A DNA stretch of 41,275 bases, from positions 1 through 41,275 of the forward strand of contig CADEDC010000040.1 in NCBI GenBank assembly GCA_902825985.1. Reading direction: 5' to 3'. Made by a program: the position numbers and the translations under genes. How positions within the stretch are numbered: position 1 is the stretch's first letter; the number at the start of each line of letters is the position of its first letter. The notes under the pieces are model-generated. The model searched no databases, was not told where the DNA came from, and saw only the letters and a program-made list of their open reading frames with translations. Source of the stretch: an uncultured Acidobacteriota bacterium (GTDB lineage Bacteria; Acidobacteriota; Vicinamibacteria; Vicinamibacterales; CAVVIG01). Shown here piece after piece: positions 1 through 8,764 of this stretch.

Positions 1-5
1 ATCCC

Positions 6-509
6 CTATATCGGGTCACCCAGACGCTCCGCGGCCTTTCGGATGGATGCCATCTCTTGCTGGGGCCTGCGAATCAGGATACGCGCTCGGCCGTCACCCC
101 CGGAGGCACGAAAGAAGAATCGGGATGCCTTCGGCGTGCATATGCGCACCCACGGGCTGGTCCGCTTCACCGTGTCGAGGTCGAACACTCTGCAGACGCC
201 CGATGACCGCAGACCCTCAAGGTCTTTGGCGTTGAGCATCGCCCATGCTTCCTGGAGAAGCGGGCTATTGGCGCGGCCCGAGTATTTCCAGAGTGCGAAC
301 GGAAGGGCCGGCCAAAAAAGGAAGAGGAGGCCTACGGTGGTGATCCAGAACTCCTTCTGTCTGGTCGGAGGCGCTGGCCCATCGACGTAGAGCACCTCCG
401 CCTCAGTGATCAACATGCCGCGGCAGATGCCAATGTTGGGTGAGTACCCTGTGATCAAGATCGCCCCGTCGCTGTAGGGCCCCTTCAACTCAGATGTGTC
501 GACGTCCAT
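6..509 (-). CDS. Hypothetical protein with one membrane segment
   Basis: I do not recognise this 167-residue protein. I chose the ATG at 509 because a GGAGG ribosome site lies 4-5 bases upstream; an in-frame ATG at 578 would add 23 residues but has no such site. A hydrophobic stretch rich in Phe, Leu and Trp at about residues 53-76 looks like a single transmembrane helix, preceded by a short Pro-rich segment. The C-terminal half is polar and basic (Arg-rich), so it could be cytoplasmic. Base composition is visibly lower in GC than the rest of the window, and the neighbour at 833-1444 shares this. Function unknown; no domain assigned. Confidence 0.55.
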   Translation of the reverse strand: MDVDTSELKGPYSDGAILITGYSPNIGICRGMLITEAEVLYVDGPAPPTRQKEFWITTVGLLFLFWPALPFALWKYSGRANSPLLQEAWAMLNAKDLEGLRSSGVCRVFDLDTVKRTSPWVRICTPKASRFFFRASGGDGRARILIRRPQQEMASIRKAAERLGDPI

Positions 510-832
510 CAGACCTCCGTCCACGCTGCCTATGCACCACTGAAATCGCGGGTTGGCGCTTCGCGGCGCCAGAGTCACGCCGATAGGAGCCGGTCATGAA
601 AGAGGTGACCACGAGGCGGCGGCCGCGCGGCATTTCGTGCGCAGGCGTGAGTCGCGTCGAGGCGTCCGATGTCGTCCGTCACCTTGGTAGCGCGCCCGCT
701 CCCTGTCTGTAGATTCCGCCCCGGCGGCGGGACGCTGGAAACGCGCCCGCCGGCGTCTGGAACACGACAGCACCCTCTTCAACAGCTACCACGGGCCCTC
801 GACAACCGGTCATTCCCTATCAGGCCAGTAGG
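510..832. other. Intergenic stretch without a convincing gene
   Basis: About 320 bases between two leftward hypothetical genes. Short open frames exist on both strands but their products are Arg/Ser-rich and lack a good ribosome site. I see no RNA gene or clear terminator here. Confidence 0.5.
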
Positions 833-1444
833 CTATCGGATCGCTCCTGCCTTAATGAGCTCCTGGGCGGCTCGTCGAGCAGCCTTCATGCAGACTGCGC
901 GGTACTCCTGAGTCTTTGTGAATCCGGAGAGCATGCCAGAGCCACCCGTGATGTATCCCGCCCAGGCTGTCTGAAAGGCCGCTTTTGCATCCCACAACAC
1001 CGCCCCGTATGCCGCGTTCTGTTTGTACACCCCGCCAGGACCGACAGCATCCCCGACACGGGCAATCTTTCGCTCACTGCGGCCTCGACCGTCGATGTAA
1101 ACGATTCCGCCAAGGCCTTTGTCTATCGCAGCTGCCTTGAGCTCTGCGTCACTCGGCCACTCTTCGAAAATCTGGTGAGCAACCTGGACCTTGACCGAGC
1201 GACCGCGGAGTTCGTCCACGAAGGCGAGCTCCATATCCTTGTTGAAATCGGGTTCCACATTCACTAGCAGCAGCACTGAGTCAAAACTCCGTTGAGACGC
1301 CAGCGGTGTAGTGACCGACAGCTTGGCCGAGGCTGCACAGCCGGCCAGGGACGCGCTCACCACGATTGTCATAAAGGCTATGACCGCGGATGTCGGTACA
1401 CCCTGTGCCATACGACGCACCGTGGTTGCTACGCGCTTCGCCAT
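833..1444 (-). CDS. Putative lipoprotein of unknown function
   Basis: A 203-residue protein when started at the ATG at 1444, which has a GAGGG ribosome site about 5 bases upstream. The open frame extends to 1603, but that extension lacks any signal. The N terminus is basic, then hydrophobic, and ends in a lipobox reading S-L-A-G-C at about residues 33-37, so the mature protein should be lipid-anchored and face the periplasm. The mature part alternates hydrophobic and charged residues (for example an LLLVNV strand and a GGIVYIDGRG strand), suggesting an alpha/beta domain similar in style to small periplasmic stress lipoproteins, but I cannot name a family. It shares lower GC with the gene at 6-509. 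Confidence 0.7.
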   Translation of the reverse strand: MAKRVATTVRRMAQGVPTSAVIAFMTIVVSASLAGCAASAKLSVTTPLASQRSFDSVLLLVNVEPDFNKDMELAFVDELRGRSVKVQVAHQIFEEWPSDAELKAAAIDKGLGGIVYIDGRGRSERKIARVGDAVGPGGVYKQNAAYGAVLWDAKAAFQTAWAGYITGGSGMLSGFTKTQEYRAVCMKAARRAAQELIKAGAIR

Positions 1445-1724
1445 ATTGCCCTCCGCGGCAGATCGCACCTTGGCCGGGATTTCCGTTTCGGCTGACTGTG
1501 ATGAGGCTAACGCTACAACACGGGAGCACACGTGGAGAGAGTCTTTTTTTGTCGTATGGCTTCTATCGTCGAAGTCTGCCCACGGGAAGAGTTCGAGCCT
1601 CAAGCGGAGTCAGCGAGGAGGGGCGAGGAACGGCCGCGCGAAAGCGCAACCCGGTCTCGAACCACTGCACGTCGAGGACCGCGCCGCACTCGGCGGCATC
1701 CATCCGGAGCGGACAGATCAGGAC

Positions 1725-2729
1725 CTAGAACTGGGAGTGGCCTATCGCAAACTGCACGATCTGCCGTTCGGCCCAGTAGCCGTCGTCATCGTCCGCGTGA
1801 TCGGGCGAGCGGCGGGCGACGAAGCCGCAGTGGCCGCCGTGTGACGACACGCGCAGCGTGATGTGCGGGTTGCCGATCACGCGCGGATCGCGGAACGGCT
1901 GCGACGGTACGAAAGGGTCGTCATCGGCCGTGATGACGAGCGCCGGCACCGCGATGCGATCGATCACCCGCATGGCGCTGGCTCGGTGGTAGTAGTCCTC
2001 GGCGTTCGCGAAGCCGAAATGCGGCGCCGTGAACATGTCATCGAACTGGCGCACGGTCTTCACCGCATGCAACTGCGACAGGTCGAATCGTCCCGGCCAC
2101 AGTGTCTCCTTCCGCTTCATCCGCGCCTTCAGCTCGCGGACGAAGTTCCACTGATAGATCCAGTTGCCGGGCCGCTCGAGCGCGTGGACGCACTCCGAGA
2201 TCTCGAGAATCGGGGAGACCGCCGCGACCGCCTTCAGCGTCGACGGCGGCGCCCCGCCGTACTCACCGGCCATCTTGAGGGCGAGATTGCCGCCGAGCGA
2301 GTAGCCGGCGACAGTGAAGGCCGGCAGCCGGTCGACCGTGCTCAGCTCGTCGATGACATGCTTGACGTCGGCGGTCAGGCCCGAGTGGAAGAGGCCGGCC
2401 GACAGGTGCTCGGTGTTGCCGCAGTTCCGCTGGTTCAGCCGGACGACGTTCATCCCGCGGGCGAACGCCTTGGCTGCGATGCCACGCATGTAATGAGCGT
2501 CGCTCGAGCCGTTCAGGCCGTGCAGGCCGACGAGCGTCGGATGCTCCCATGGACGCGGCTGCCAGTGGCAGTGGGCGAGCACGCGGGCCTCGGGTTCGAT
2601 GTCGAAATAGCGTCGCACCGGTGCCGGGAGCCGCGGGAACGACCGCGGGTTGCCCCAGCTGTACAACGTCATCGTGTGGCCGCCGCGTAGCGACGGCCGC
2701 GGAACGAACTCAGGGATGGGTTCAGGCAT
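1725..2729 (-). CDS. YheT-type alpha/beta hydrolase
   Basis: A 334-residue alpha/beta-fold hydrolase of the YheT/embryogenesis-associated EMB8 family, whose members are predicted esterases or lipases with poorly known substrates. Visible landmarks are the N-terminal GGHTMTLY segment, the oxyanion-region motif [14 protein letters not shown] (about 70-83), the nucleophile elbow G-Y-S-L-G with Ser144, an acid in A-D-D-D-P-F (about 268-273) and the catalytic His in HGGHCGF (His300). All three triad positions are present and the length is normal for the family. No signal peptide, so cytoplasmic. A perfect TATAAT lies on this strand at 2774-2779, 38-45 bases upstream of the start. It is transcribed divergently from dctA. 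Confidence 0.9.
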   Translation of the reverse strand: MPEPIPEFVPRPSLRGGHTMTLYSWGNPRSFPRLPAPVRRYFDIEPEARVLAHCHWQPRPWEHPTLVGLHGLNGSSDAHYMRGIAAKAFARGMNVVRLNQRNCGNTEHLSAGLFHSGLTADVKHVIDELSTVDRLPAFTVAGYSLGGNLALKMAGEYGGAPPSTLKAVAAVSPILEISECVHALERPGNWIYQWNFVRELKARMKRKETLWPGRFDLSQLHAVKTVRQFDDMFTAPHFGFANAEDYYHRASAMRVIDRIAVPALVITADDDPFVPSQPFRDPRVIGNPHITLRVSSHGGHCGFVARRSPDHADDDDGYWAERQIVQFAIGHSQF

Positions 2730-2773
2730 GCGCCGCAGGATCCGCCCGGAGGCCGGGCGATCCGTCCGCGTCG

Positions 2774-2779
2774 ATTATA
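2774..2779 (-). promoter_or_regulatory. Consensus -10 hexamer for the YheT-type hydrolase
   Basis: The minus strand reads TATAAT here, a perfect match to the primary sigma-factor -10 consensus. Transcription would begin near 2767 and give a leader of about 38 bases. I see no good -35 at 17 bases. The site also lies in the short region upstream of the divergent dctA gene. Confidence 0.5.
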
Positions 2780-2811
2780 CCGAGCCGGTACCCGGTAAGA
2801 TGGTGCCCACC

Positions 2812-4155
2812 ATGAAGGGCCCGATCTACAAGAGCCTCTACGTCCAGGTGCTGGTCGGCATCGCCATCGGCGTCCTGTTCGGCTTCCTGTCGCCGGAGAA
2901 CGCCGCCGCCATGAAACCGCTCGGTGACGGCTTCATCAAGCTGGTCAAGATGCTGATCGCGCCGATCGTGTTCACCACGGTGGTCGTCGGGATCGCGCAC
3001 ATGGGCGAGATGAAGCACGTCGGGCGTATCGGCCTGCGGGCGCTGGTCTATTTCGAGGTCGTCTCGACCGTCGCGCTGGTCATCGGCCTGGTCGTCGTCA
3101 CACTGCTCGAACCCGGCAGCGGCGTCGGGTTCGATCCGGCGACCGCCGATGCGAGCGCGGTCTCGTCGTACACCAGCGCCTCCCAGCATCTGAGCACCGT
3201 CGACTTCCTGCTGAACGTGATTCCGGACACCGTCGTCGGCGCCTTCGCACGCGGTGAGGTGCTGCAGGTCCTGCTGTTTGCCGTGCTCTTCGGCCTGGCG
3301 CTGCTGCAGATGGGGGCGCGGGTCCAGCCGCTGGTCCACGTCATCCAGCTGGCATCGGACGGGCTCTTCGCGGTGGTCGGCATGGTGATGTACCTGGCAC
3401 CGATCGGCGCCTTCGGGGCGATGGCGTTCACGGTCGGCCGATACGGCATCGTGTCGCTGATTTCCCTGGGCAAGCTGATGATCGGCGTCTACATCACCTG
3501 CGCCTTCTTCGTGTTCGTCGTCCTCGGCGCGATTGCCGCGGCCGCCGGCTTCAACATCTTCAAGTTCCTCCGCTACATCGCCGAGGAGATACTGATCGTG
3601 CTCGGCACCTCGTCATCGGAGTCGGCGCTGCCGCGGCTGATGGCAAAGCTCGAGCACCTGGGATGCGCGAAACCGGTCGTCGGACTGGTGGTGCCGACCG
3701 GCTACTCGTTCAATCTCGACGGCACGTCGATCTACATGACCATGGCCGCGGTGTTCGTCGCGCAGGCCAGCAGCGTCGACCTGACCCTCAGTCAGGAACT
3801 CGGGATCCTCGGCGTGCTCCTGCTGACCTCCAAGGGCGCCGCCGCCGTCACCGGCAGTGGTTTCGTCACCCTGGCGGCGACGCTGGCCGCCTTCCCGGCG
3901 ATTCCGGTGGCCGGCCTCACGCTGCTGCTCGGCGTCGACCGGTTCATGTCCGAGGCACGGGCGATCACCAATCTCATTGGCAATGCCGTGGCGACCATGG
4001 TGATCGCGAAGTGGGACGGTGCGCTGAACCTCGAACGCGCCACCGCCATTCTCGATGGCCGCGACCCGGACGAGGCAGGCCGCACGAGCCCCGTCGTGGT
4101 CGACGGCCCCGGCACGGCGGCGCTCGCCGGCGATGCCGCACCCGCCGGTCATTGA
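2812..4155 (+). CDS. dctA: C4-dicarboxylate:cation symporter DctA
   Basis: A 447-residue DAACS-family secondary carrier that imports succinate, fumarate and malate (or a related acid) with H+ or Na+. It aligns end to end with enterobacterial DctA: the start [14 protein letters not shown], the MKPLGDGF segment, [12 protein letters not shown], the re-entrant loop motif [23 protein letters not shown], and the cation/substrate site around [14 protein letters not shown] all stand out. Eight transmembrane helices with two hairpins are expected. I chose the ATG at 2812; an ATG at 2800 would add four residues. A TAAGAT hexamer at 2796-2801 could act as a -10 giving an almost leaderless message. The next gene begins 15 bases downstream, so the two are probably cotranscribed. 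Confidence 0.93.
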   Translation: MKGPIYKSLYVQVLVGIAIGVLFGFLSPENAAAMKPLGDGFIKLVKMLIAPIVFTTVVVGIAHMGEMKHVGRIGLRALVYFEVVSTVALVIGLVVVTLLEPGSGVGFDPATADASAVSSYTSASQHLSTVDFLLNVIPDTVVGAFARGEVLQVLLFAVLFGLALLQMGARVQPLVHVIQLASDGLFAVVGMVMYLAPIGAFGAMAFTVGRYGIVSLISLGKLMIGVYITCAFFVFVVLGAIAAAAGFNIFKFLRYIAEEILIVLGTSSSESALPRLMAKLEHLGCAKPVVGLVVPTGYSFNLDGTSIYMTMAAVFVAQASSVDLTLSQELGILGVLLLTSKGAAAVTGSGFVTLAATLAAFPAIPVAGLTLLLGVDRFMSEARAITNLIGNAVATMVIAKWDGALNLERATAILDGRDPDEAGRTSPVVVDGPGTAALAGDAAPAGH

Positions 4156-4170
4156 GACGGGGCCCGGTCG

Positions 4171-6537
4171 ATGGTCGGTCGCGCAACCCGAACGATAGCC
4201 CCGGTGCTGCTGGCTGCGACGCTCGCGTGCGGAAGGCCCGCGGCGCCGCCCGCACCCCCACCCCTGCCGGCGCCACCGCCGCCCCAGACGACCGGGCTCA
4301 TCGCCGTCGAGGGGCTGACGGCGCGCGTCACGGTGACGCGCGACGCCTGGGGCATTCCCCACATCACCGCCACGAATCAGGACGATCTGTTCTTCGCCCA
4401 GGGCTTCGTGCAGGCGCAGGATCGCCTGTTTCAGATGGATCTCTGGCGGCGTTCGGTGCAGGGACGGCTGTCCGAAGTGCTCGGGTCCAACTTCATCGAG
4501 CGCGACGCGATGACGCGCCGGATGCAGTACCGCGGTGCCATGGAGGCCGAGTGGGCCAGCTACGGCCGGGAGGCACGAGCCATTGCGGTCGCTTTCACGC
4601 GGGGCATCAACGCCTGGGTGGCGATGGCGCGCCAGCAGCTGCCGGAGGAGTTCGCCCTGGCCGGTTGGGCGCCTGAGACCTGGGCGCCGGAGGACCTCCT
4701 GAACCGGACCGAGGCGTTTCTCGGCAGCCGCGGCGCCGATGACGAACTGCTGCGGGCCCGTCTGGCAGGTGTCGTCGGGCCGGCGCTGGCCGGGCGCCTG
4801 CTCGGGGCGACCGAACCAGCGGCGGCGCCGGCCGTCGATCTGCAGGCGATCAATTTCTACGTCGGCGACATGCTGCGCCGGGTCGGCACGACGCCGTTCT
4901 TCAGCGGACTGTCAGGACCGGTACCCGGGGCACTCCGGCCGGCGCCGCCCGCCTCTCCCAAGCCGTTGCCGCTGCCGCTGCATCCGATGTCCGGGCTGGC
5001 CGTTGCCATCGCCCCGTCGCGCAGCACCAGCGGAGCGCCACTGGTCGCCGGCACCGTGGCGGCGAATCTCGACAGTCCGGCCGGACGCTACCTCGTCCAC
5101 CTGCAGGCGCCAGGCTGGAACGTCATTGGCGCGACAGCACCGTGGCGTCCGGGCGTGGCGATCGGTCACAACGAGCACATCGCCTGGAGTTTCGTGCCGT
5201 CGCCGCTCGACACGCAGGACATCTTCGTCGAGCGGCTGAACCCGGCGAATCCGCACCAGGTCGAGGCGCCGGACGGCAGCTGGCGCGACATGACCATCGT
5301 CACGGAGTCTGTCGCGGTCAAGGGGCGCAAGGAGCCCTTCGTCTACGAGAAGCAGTACACCCCGCACGGCATCGTCATCGCCCTCGACCGCGAGCGCCAC
5401 CTGGCCTACACGCTGCGCTGGAGCGGCGTCGAGAGCGGGGCCGCGGCCGAAATGGCGGCGCCGGGTATCGACCGCGCGCAGTCGTGGCCCGAGTTCCTGG
5501 TCGCGCTGTCGCGCTGGAAGATGCCCACCGCCGAGTTCGTCTACGCCGATGTCGACGGGCGGGTGGCGACCCACACCGCCGGGCTCGTGCCGGTCCGTCC
5601 GGCCGGTCGCGGCGGTCTGCCGTCCGCCGGCTGGCTGCGTGATGCCGATTGGCGCGGCTGGCTCCCGGCCGATCGGCTGCCGTCGTCGGATGGCCGGCGC
5701 GACGGTGTGCTCGTGGCGGCGCCCGGCAGCGTGGCGCGGTCGCAGCGCGCGGCGGAGCGTCTCGCCGGCAGCACGACGCCGGCCGGCGCCCGCGCCGCCC
5801 TGCGCGATGTCCTCTCGTGGAACGCCGGTCAGCTCGTGCCGCTGTTGTCCGCGGTGTCGGCCAGCGATCCGGTGGTGGAAGGCGCGCGCCAGCGGTTGCT
5901 GCGATGGGACCGGGCGGTGACGCCGGATTCGCCGGACGCCCTGCTGTATGTGATCTGGGAGCACGCGTTGCGCCGTCGGCTCGGCTCGATGCGGATTCCG
6001 TCCGTCCTGCTCGACGAGTTCGTCATCCGGTCGGAGCGGGTGCTGGTGCCGTCGCTCGTCGCCCCGACGAGCGTCTGGTTCGACGGTGATGTCGTGAAGG
6101 GACGCAACGCCCTGCTGGTGGATTCGCTGACCGCCGCCATTGATGACGAGCGGCGCTGGACGTCGGCCGATGCGGCGGCGGTCTGGGGACAGTTCCAGAT
6201 GCTGACGTTCCGGCATCCGCTGGCGATTTCGCCGCAGGCGCAGCGGCGCTACGACATCGGACCGTTCCCGGTGGCCGGCTATCACGCGTCCCTCTTTGCC
6301 ACGGCGCGCGCCACCGCCGAGCGGTCGGTGGGGCCGACGTTCGAATACGTGTTCGACCTGTCGAACTGGGACGCCTCACGGGCGGTAGTGGCGCCCGGAC
6401 AGTCGGCCGCTCCCGACAGCCCGCATTTCGCCGACCTCGCCGGGCTCTGGTATCGCGGCGACAGCGCGACCTTGCGGTTCTCGGAGGCGGCGATCGAGGA
6501 GGTCGCCGAGGCGCGGCTGGCGCTGGTGCCGAAGTGA
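4171..6537 (+). CDS. Penicillin-acylase-family lipoprotein, active site divergent
   Basis: A 788-residue member of the penicillin acylase (Ntn-hydrolase) family. It starts with a lipoprotein signal ending in A-T-L-A-C (Cys20), followed by a Pro-rich linker (about 22-40). The A-subunit region has the family segment RDxxGIPHI and QDRLFQMDLWRR. The B-chain start should be a nucleophilic Ser; the best candidate is Ser274 in H-P-M-S-G, without the usual G-S-N context. Further on, NVIGATAPWRPGVAIGHNEHIAWSF (about 317-341) is classic. However the usual D-P-H-L segment is replaced, and the expected catalytic Asn in a T-A-N-N-like motif appears as A-A-P. It may be inactive or have changed specificity. 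It probably forms an operon with dctA. Confidence 0.8.
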   Translation: MVGRATRTIAPVLLAATLACGRPAAPPAPPPLPAPPPPQTTGLIAVEGLTARVTVTRDAWGIPHITATNQDDLFFAQGFVQAQDRLFQMDLWRRSVQGRLSEVLGSNFIERDAMTRRMQYRGAMEAEWASYGREARAIAVAFTRGINAWVAMARQQLPEEFALAGWAPETWAPEDLLNRTEAFLGSRGADDELLRARLAGVVGPALAGRLLGATEPAAAPAVDLQAINFYVGDMLRRVGTTPFFSGLSGPVPGALRPAPPASPKPLPLPLHPMSGLAVAIAPSRSTSGAPLVAGTVAANLDSPAGRYLVHLQAPGWNVIGATAPWRPGVAIGHNEHIAWSFVPSPLDTQDIFVERLNPANPHQVEAPDGSWRDMTIVTESVAVKGRKEPFVYEKQYTPHGIVIALDRERHLAYTLRWSGVESGAAAEMAAPGIDRAQSWPEFLVALSRWKMPTAEFVYADVDGRVATHTAGLVPVRPAGRGGLPSAGWLRDADWRGWLPADRLPSSDGRRDGVLVAAPGSVARSQRAAERLAGSTTPAGARAALRDVLSWNAGQLVPLLSAVSASDPVVEGARQRLLRWDRAVTPDSPDALLYVIWEHALRRRLGSMRIPSVLLDEFVIRSERVLVPSLVAPTSVWFDGDVVKGRNALLVDSLTAAIDDERRWTSADAAAVWGQFQMLTFRHPLAISPQAQRRYDIGPFPVAGYHASLFATARATAERSVGPTFEYVFDLSNWDASRAVVAPGQSAAPDSPHFADLAGLWYRGDSATLRFSEAAIEEVAEARLALVPK

Positions 6538-6583
6538 GGGACGCGGGCCGCGGGCCGGCGCGCGGCACACCGGCAGCCGCCGA

Positions 6584-7156
6584 TCAGGACTTGCCGAAAC
6601 TCACTTTCGGCACCTGCTTGGCCTCCGCCGGCGCTTCGAAGAACGGGTACGCCTTGAAGCCGAACATCCCGGCCGTCACGTTCGCCGGAAACTGCCGCCT
6701 GGAGGTGTTGTAGTCCTGCACCCGCTCGTTGTAGCGCATGCGCTCGGTCGCAATCCGGTTCTCCGTGCCCGACAGTTCGTCCATCAGCCGATTGAACTGC
6801 TCGTTGGCCCGCAGTTGCGGATAGCTTTCGACCACCGCCAGCAGGCGTCCCAGGGCGGCCGTTTGTTGATTCGCCGCCTGGATGGTTTCTTCGGGCGACC
6901 GGGCGCCGAGCAGGCGCGAGCGGGCCTCCGCGATGTCCTTGAAGACCCCCTCCTCATGCGCCGCGTAGCCCTTCACCGACTCCACGAGATTCGGAATGAG
7001 GTCGTTGCGCCGCTGCAGCTGGTTTTCCACCTGCGCCCACTGCGCCTTGATGGCCTCTTCCTGGGTGACGAAGCGGTTGTACGAACAGCCGCTCACTGAC
7101 AGGGCCGCCAGCAGCACGAGCATTCCGCGGACCGCCGATCGACGGGTCATCTGCAT
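6584..7156 (-). CDS. lemA: LemA family lipoprotein
   Basis: A 190-residue LemA protein: a signal peptide with lipobox V-S-G-C (Cys24), then the helical LemA core with the family signatures YNRFVTQEEAIKAQWAQVENQLQRR, RNDLIPNLVESVKGYA and, near the end, YNTSRRQFPANVTAGMFGFK. LemA proteins form long helical bundles at the membrane; their biochemical role is unsettled. The start at 7156 has an AGGA ribosome site that overlaps the stop codon of the upstream TPM gene, which suggests translational coupling. An ATG two codons downstream is possible. LemA and TPM-domain genes are commonly adjacent in bacteria, and here they form an operon with a third gene starting at 8724. Confidence 0.93.
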   Translation of the reverse strand: MQMTRRSAVRGMLVLLAALSVSGCSYNRFVTQEEAIKAQWAQVENQLQRRNDLIPNLVESVKGYAAHEEGVFKDIAEARSRLLGARSPEETIQAANQQTAALGRLLAVVESYPQLRANEQFNRLMDELSGTENRIATERMRYNERVQDYNTSRRQFPANVTAGMFGFKAYPFFEAPAEAKQVPKVSFGKS

Positions 7157-7165
7157 ACGAAAATC

Positions 7166-8035
7166 CTACCACCCCGCGCCGCCGCCGCCACCGCCCGAGC
7201 GACCGCCACCGAAGCCACCGAAGCCGCCGCCGAAGCCGCCGCCACCGCCCCAGCCACCGCCGCTGAAGCCGCCGCCGAATCCGCCGCCGAAGGGTCCGAC
7301 GCCGCTCGACCAACCACCCCGACGGCCCCAGCGCCGGACCGCGCTGCCGCCCCCAGGCCCGCCGGCCGACCGGCTGAGCAGGACGACGATCACGAACGCG
7401 ACCACGATCAACCAGAGCGGCAGCCCCTGCGGCGGTGCGACGCGGCGTCGCGGTTGCGGCACGCCGGTGAGCGTGACGTTCCGACCCTGGGCGATGCGCT
7501 CGACGATGCGGGCGGTGCCGTTGGCCAGCCCCGGCCCATACTGGCCCGTACGGAACGACGGCACCATGTCCTCGCGGCTGGTCTGCCCGGCGAAGCCGTC
7601 GGTGATCCACTGCTCCAGACCGTAGCCGACCTCGACCCAGACGCGCCGTTCACGGACCGCCAGCAGGATGAGCAGACCGTTGTCCTGGCCGCGCGTGCCG
7701 ATGCCGCGTCCATGGTTCTCGAACAACCTCACCGCGTACTCGCGGATGTCGGCGTACGGTTCAACGGTCGGCACGGTGACGACGATGACGACGTCACCGG
7801 TCGCCCCCTGCAGCGATCGGCTCAGGCGGTCGATCGCGGCCGCCGATGCGGCGTCGACGACGCCCGCGAGATCGGTGACCGGCGCCGACAGCACGGGAAG
7901 TTCGCCGGCCGCCTGTGCCAGCGCCGGGCGCGGGAGCAGTGCGCCACCGGTGACCAGCACGAGGGCAGGGACGATGAGGCCGGCTCGCACGAGATGACGC
8001 CACGTGCGGGCTGGCGCGGCGAACCGGCGATTCAC
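7166..8035 (-). CDS. TPM-domain (YgcG-type) membrane protein
   Basis: A 289-residue protein with a signal peptide ending near ALAQA (about residue 40), a TPM domain (about 52-175; PVTDLAGVVD, then GDVVIVVTVPT, RGIGTRGQDNGLLILLA, VEVGYGLEQWITD), one transmembrane helix (LPLWLIVVAFVIVVLL) and a very Gly-rich tail. TPM domains are found in a photosystem II assembly phosphatase and in YgcG-type proteins paired with LemA. I chose the GTG at 8035: it overlaps the upstream stop as GTGA and has GGTGGAG six bases before it; a GTG at 8047 is the longer alternative. The low-complexity Gly tail could make the protein stick to surfaces or partners, but this is a guess. Confidence 0.88.
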   Translation of the reverse strand: MNRRFAAPARTWRHLVRAGLIVPALVLVTGGALLPRPALAQAAGELPVLSAPVTDLAGVVDAASAAAIDRLSRSLQGATGDVVIVVTVPTVEPYADIREYAVRLFENHGRGIGTRGQDNGLLILLAVRERRVWVEVGYGLEQWITDGFAGQTSREDMVPSFRTGQYGPGLANGTARIVERIAQGRNVTLTGVPQPRRRVAPPQGLPLWLIVVAFVIVVLLSRSAGGPGGGSAVRRWGRRGGWSSGVGPFGGGFGGGFSGGGWGGGGGFGGGFGGFGGGRSGGGGGGAGW

Positions 8036-8724
8036 GGCCGGCTCCACCGATCCACGAAGTGGGTGAGCTGTTCGACGGCCGCCAGATAGACGGGGAAGAT
8101 CTGTTTCGCCTGCAGCCCGCTCGTGGGCGTGTGACGGAGGACGTCGCCGAGGCTGCCGGGCGCCAGTTGCGCGGCGCGCTCGATTGCCGCGACGGCCTGT
8201 TCGGGAGTCGGCGCCGGCTCACCGAGCAGGCGGGCGACACTCGACGCGAGGCCGGAGAGCGGCGCCACCGAGTCGGTGATGAGTTCGGCCAGTGCCGCGG
8301 CCTGGCCGCGTGTCTCCATGAAGCCTTCGCGCAGATGCAGCAGATGGCTGCGCGCCTGGACTTCGCAGGCGCGGCGCAGGTCGTGTTCGCCGACCGTGAG
8401 TCCGGCGAACGGGTCGCTGCCGACCACCACCTCGTGATCGGCCAGGATGGCACCGAATTCGAGCGGAAACGCATCGAGGGAGCGGGCAAACTCCGGCGCC
8501 GTGAGGATGAGCGGCGTCGACAGGCCGGCCTGGTGCCAGGCGGCCACCCGTTCCGCGCAGGCCCGCAGATCGCCGTCGGCGAACTGCACGACGGTGGCGA
8601 GCGTCGGCACGGAAGCACCTGGCAGACGGGCCGCAGGACGGTAGGTGACCAGCGACAACAGCCGCGGACCGAAGATGTTACGAAGATCGCGTTCGAGCGC
8701 GCGAACGCCGTCGGGGATGGCCAT
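8032..8724 (-). CDS. Degenerate nucleotidyltransferase-like protein
   Basis: A 230-residue cytoplasmic protein. Its N-terminal part resembles minimal nucleotidyltransferases: a helix ALERDLRNIFG, a strand LLSLVTY, then LATVVQF, a helix, PLILTAPEFARSLDAFPLEF and a segment VVVGSDPFAGL. The catalytic G-S motif and the metal-binding D-x-D pair expected after the first strand are missing (T-Y-R-P appears in place of G-S), so nucleotidyl transfer is unlikely. The C-terminal half is helical. I chose the ATG at 8724: a TACAAT hexamer ends 7 bases before it, while the ATG at 8733 lies inside that hexamer. It is first in the operon with the TPM gene (4-base overlap) and lemA. The family assignment is inference from sequence pattern. 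Confidence 0.7.
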   Translation of the reverse strand: MAIPDGVRALERDLRNIFGPRLLSLVTYRPAARLPGASVPTLATVVQFADGDLRACAERVAAWHQAGLSTPLILTAPEFARSLDAFPLEFGAILADHEVVVGSDPFAGLTVGEHDLRRACEVQARSHLLHLREGFMETRGQAAALAELITDSVAPLSGLASSVARLLGEPAPTPEQAVAAIERAAQLAPGSLGDVLRHTPTSGLQAKQIFPVYLAAVEQLTHFVDRWSRP

Positions 8725-8731
8725 CGGGTCC

Positions 8732-8737
8732 ATTGTA
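8732..8737 (-). promoter_or_regulatory. -10 hexamer TACAAT for the leftward lemA operon
   Basis: The minus strand reads TACAAT (5 of 6 to consensus), seven bases before the ATG at 8724. The predicted transcription start is about 8725, so the message would be essentially leaderless. It lies 14 bases from the rightward -10 of yvcK, so the two promoters overlap back to back. Confidence 0.45.
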
Positions 8738-8750
8738 GGCGCTGACGCAC

Positions 8751-8756
8751 TAGAAT
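8751..8756 (+). promoter_or_regulatory. -10 hexamer TAGAAT for yvcK
   Basis: TAGAAT matches the -10 consensus at 5 of 6 positions and sits eight bases before the yvcK ATG at 8765, predicting a 2-base leader. No -35 is evident at 17 bases; that region overlaps the opposing promoter. Confidence 0.45.
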
Positions 8757-8764
8757 GAGACCGG

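Noticed and set aside
594..782. 62-residue minus-strand open frame
   Set aside because: Arg/Ser-rich product, no ribosome site and no recognisable pattern.
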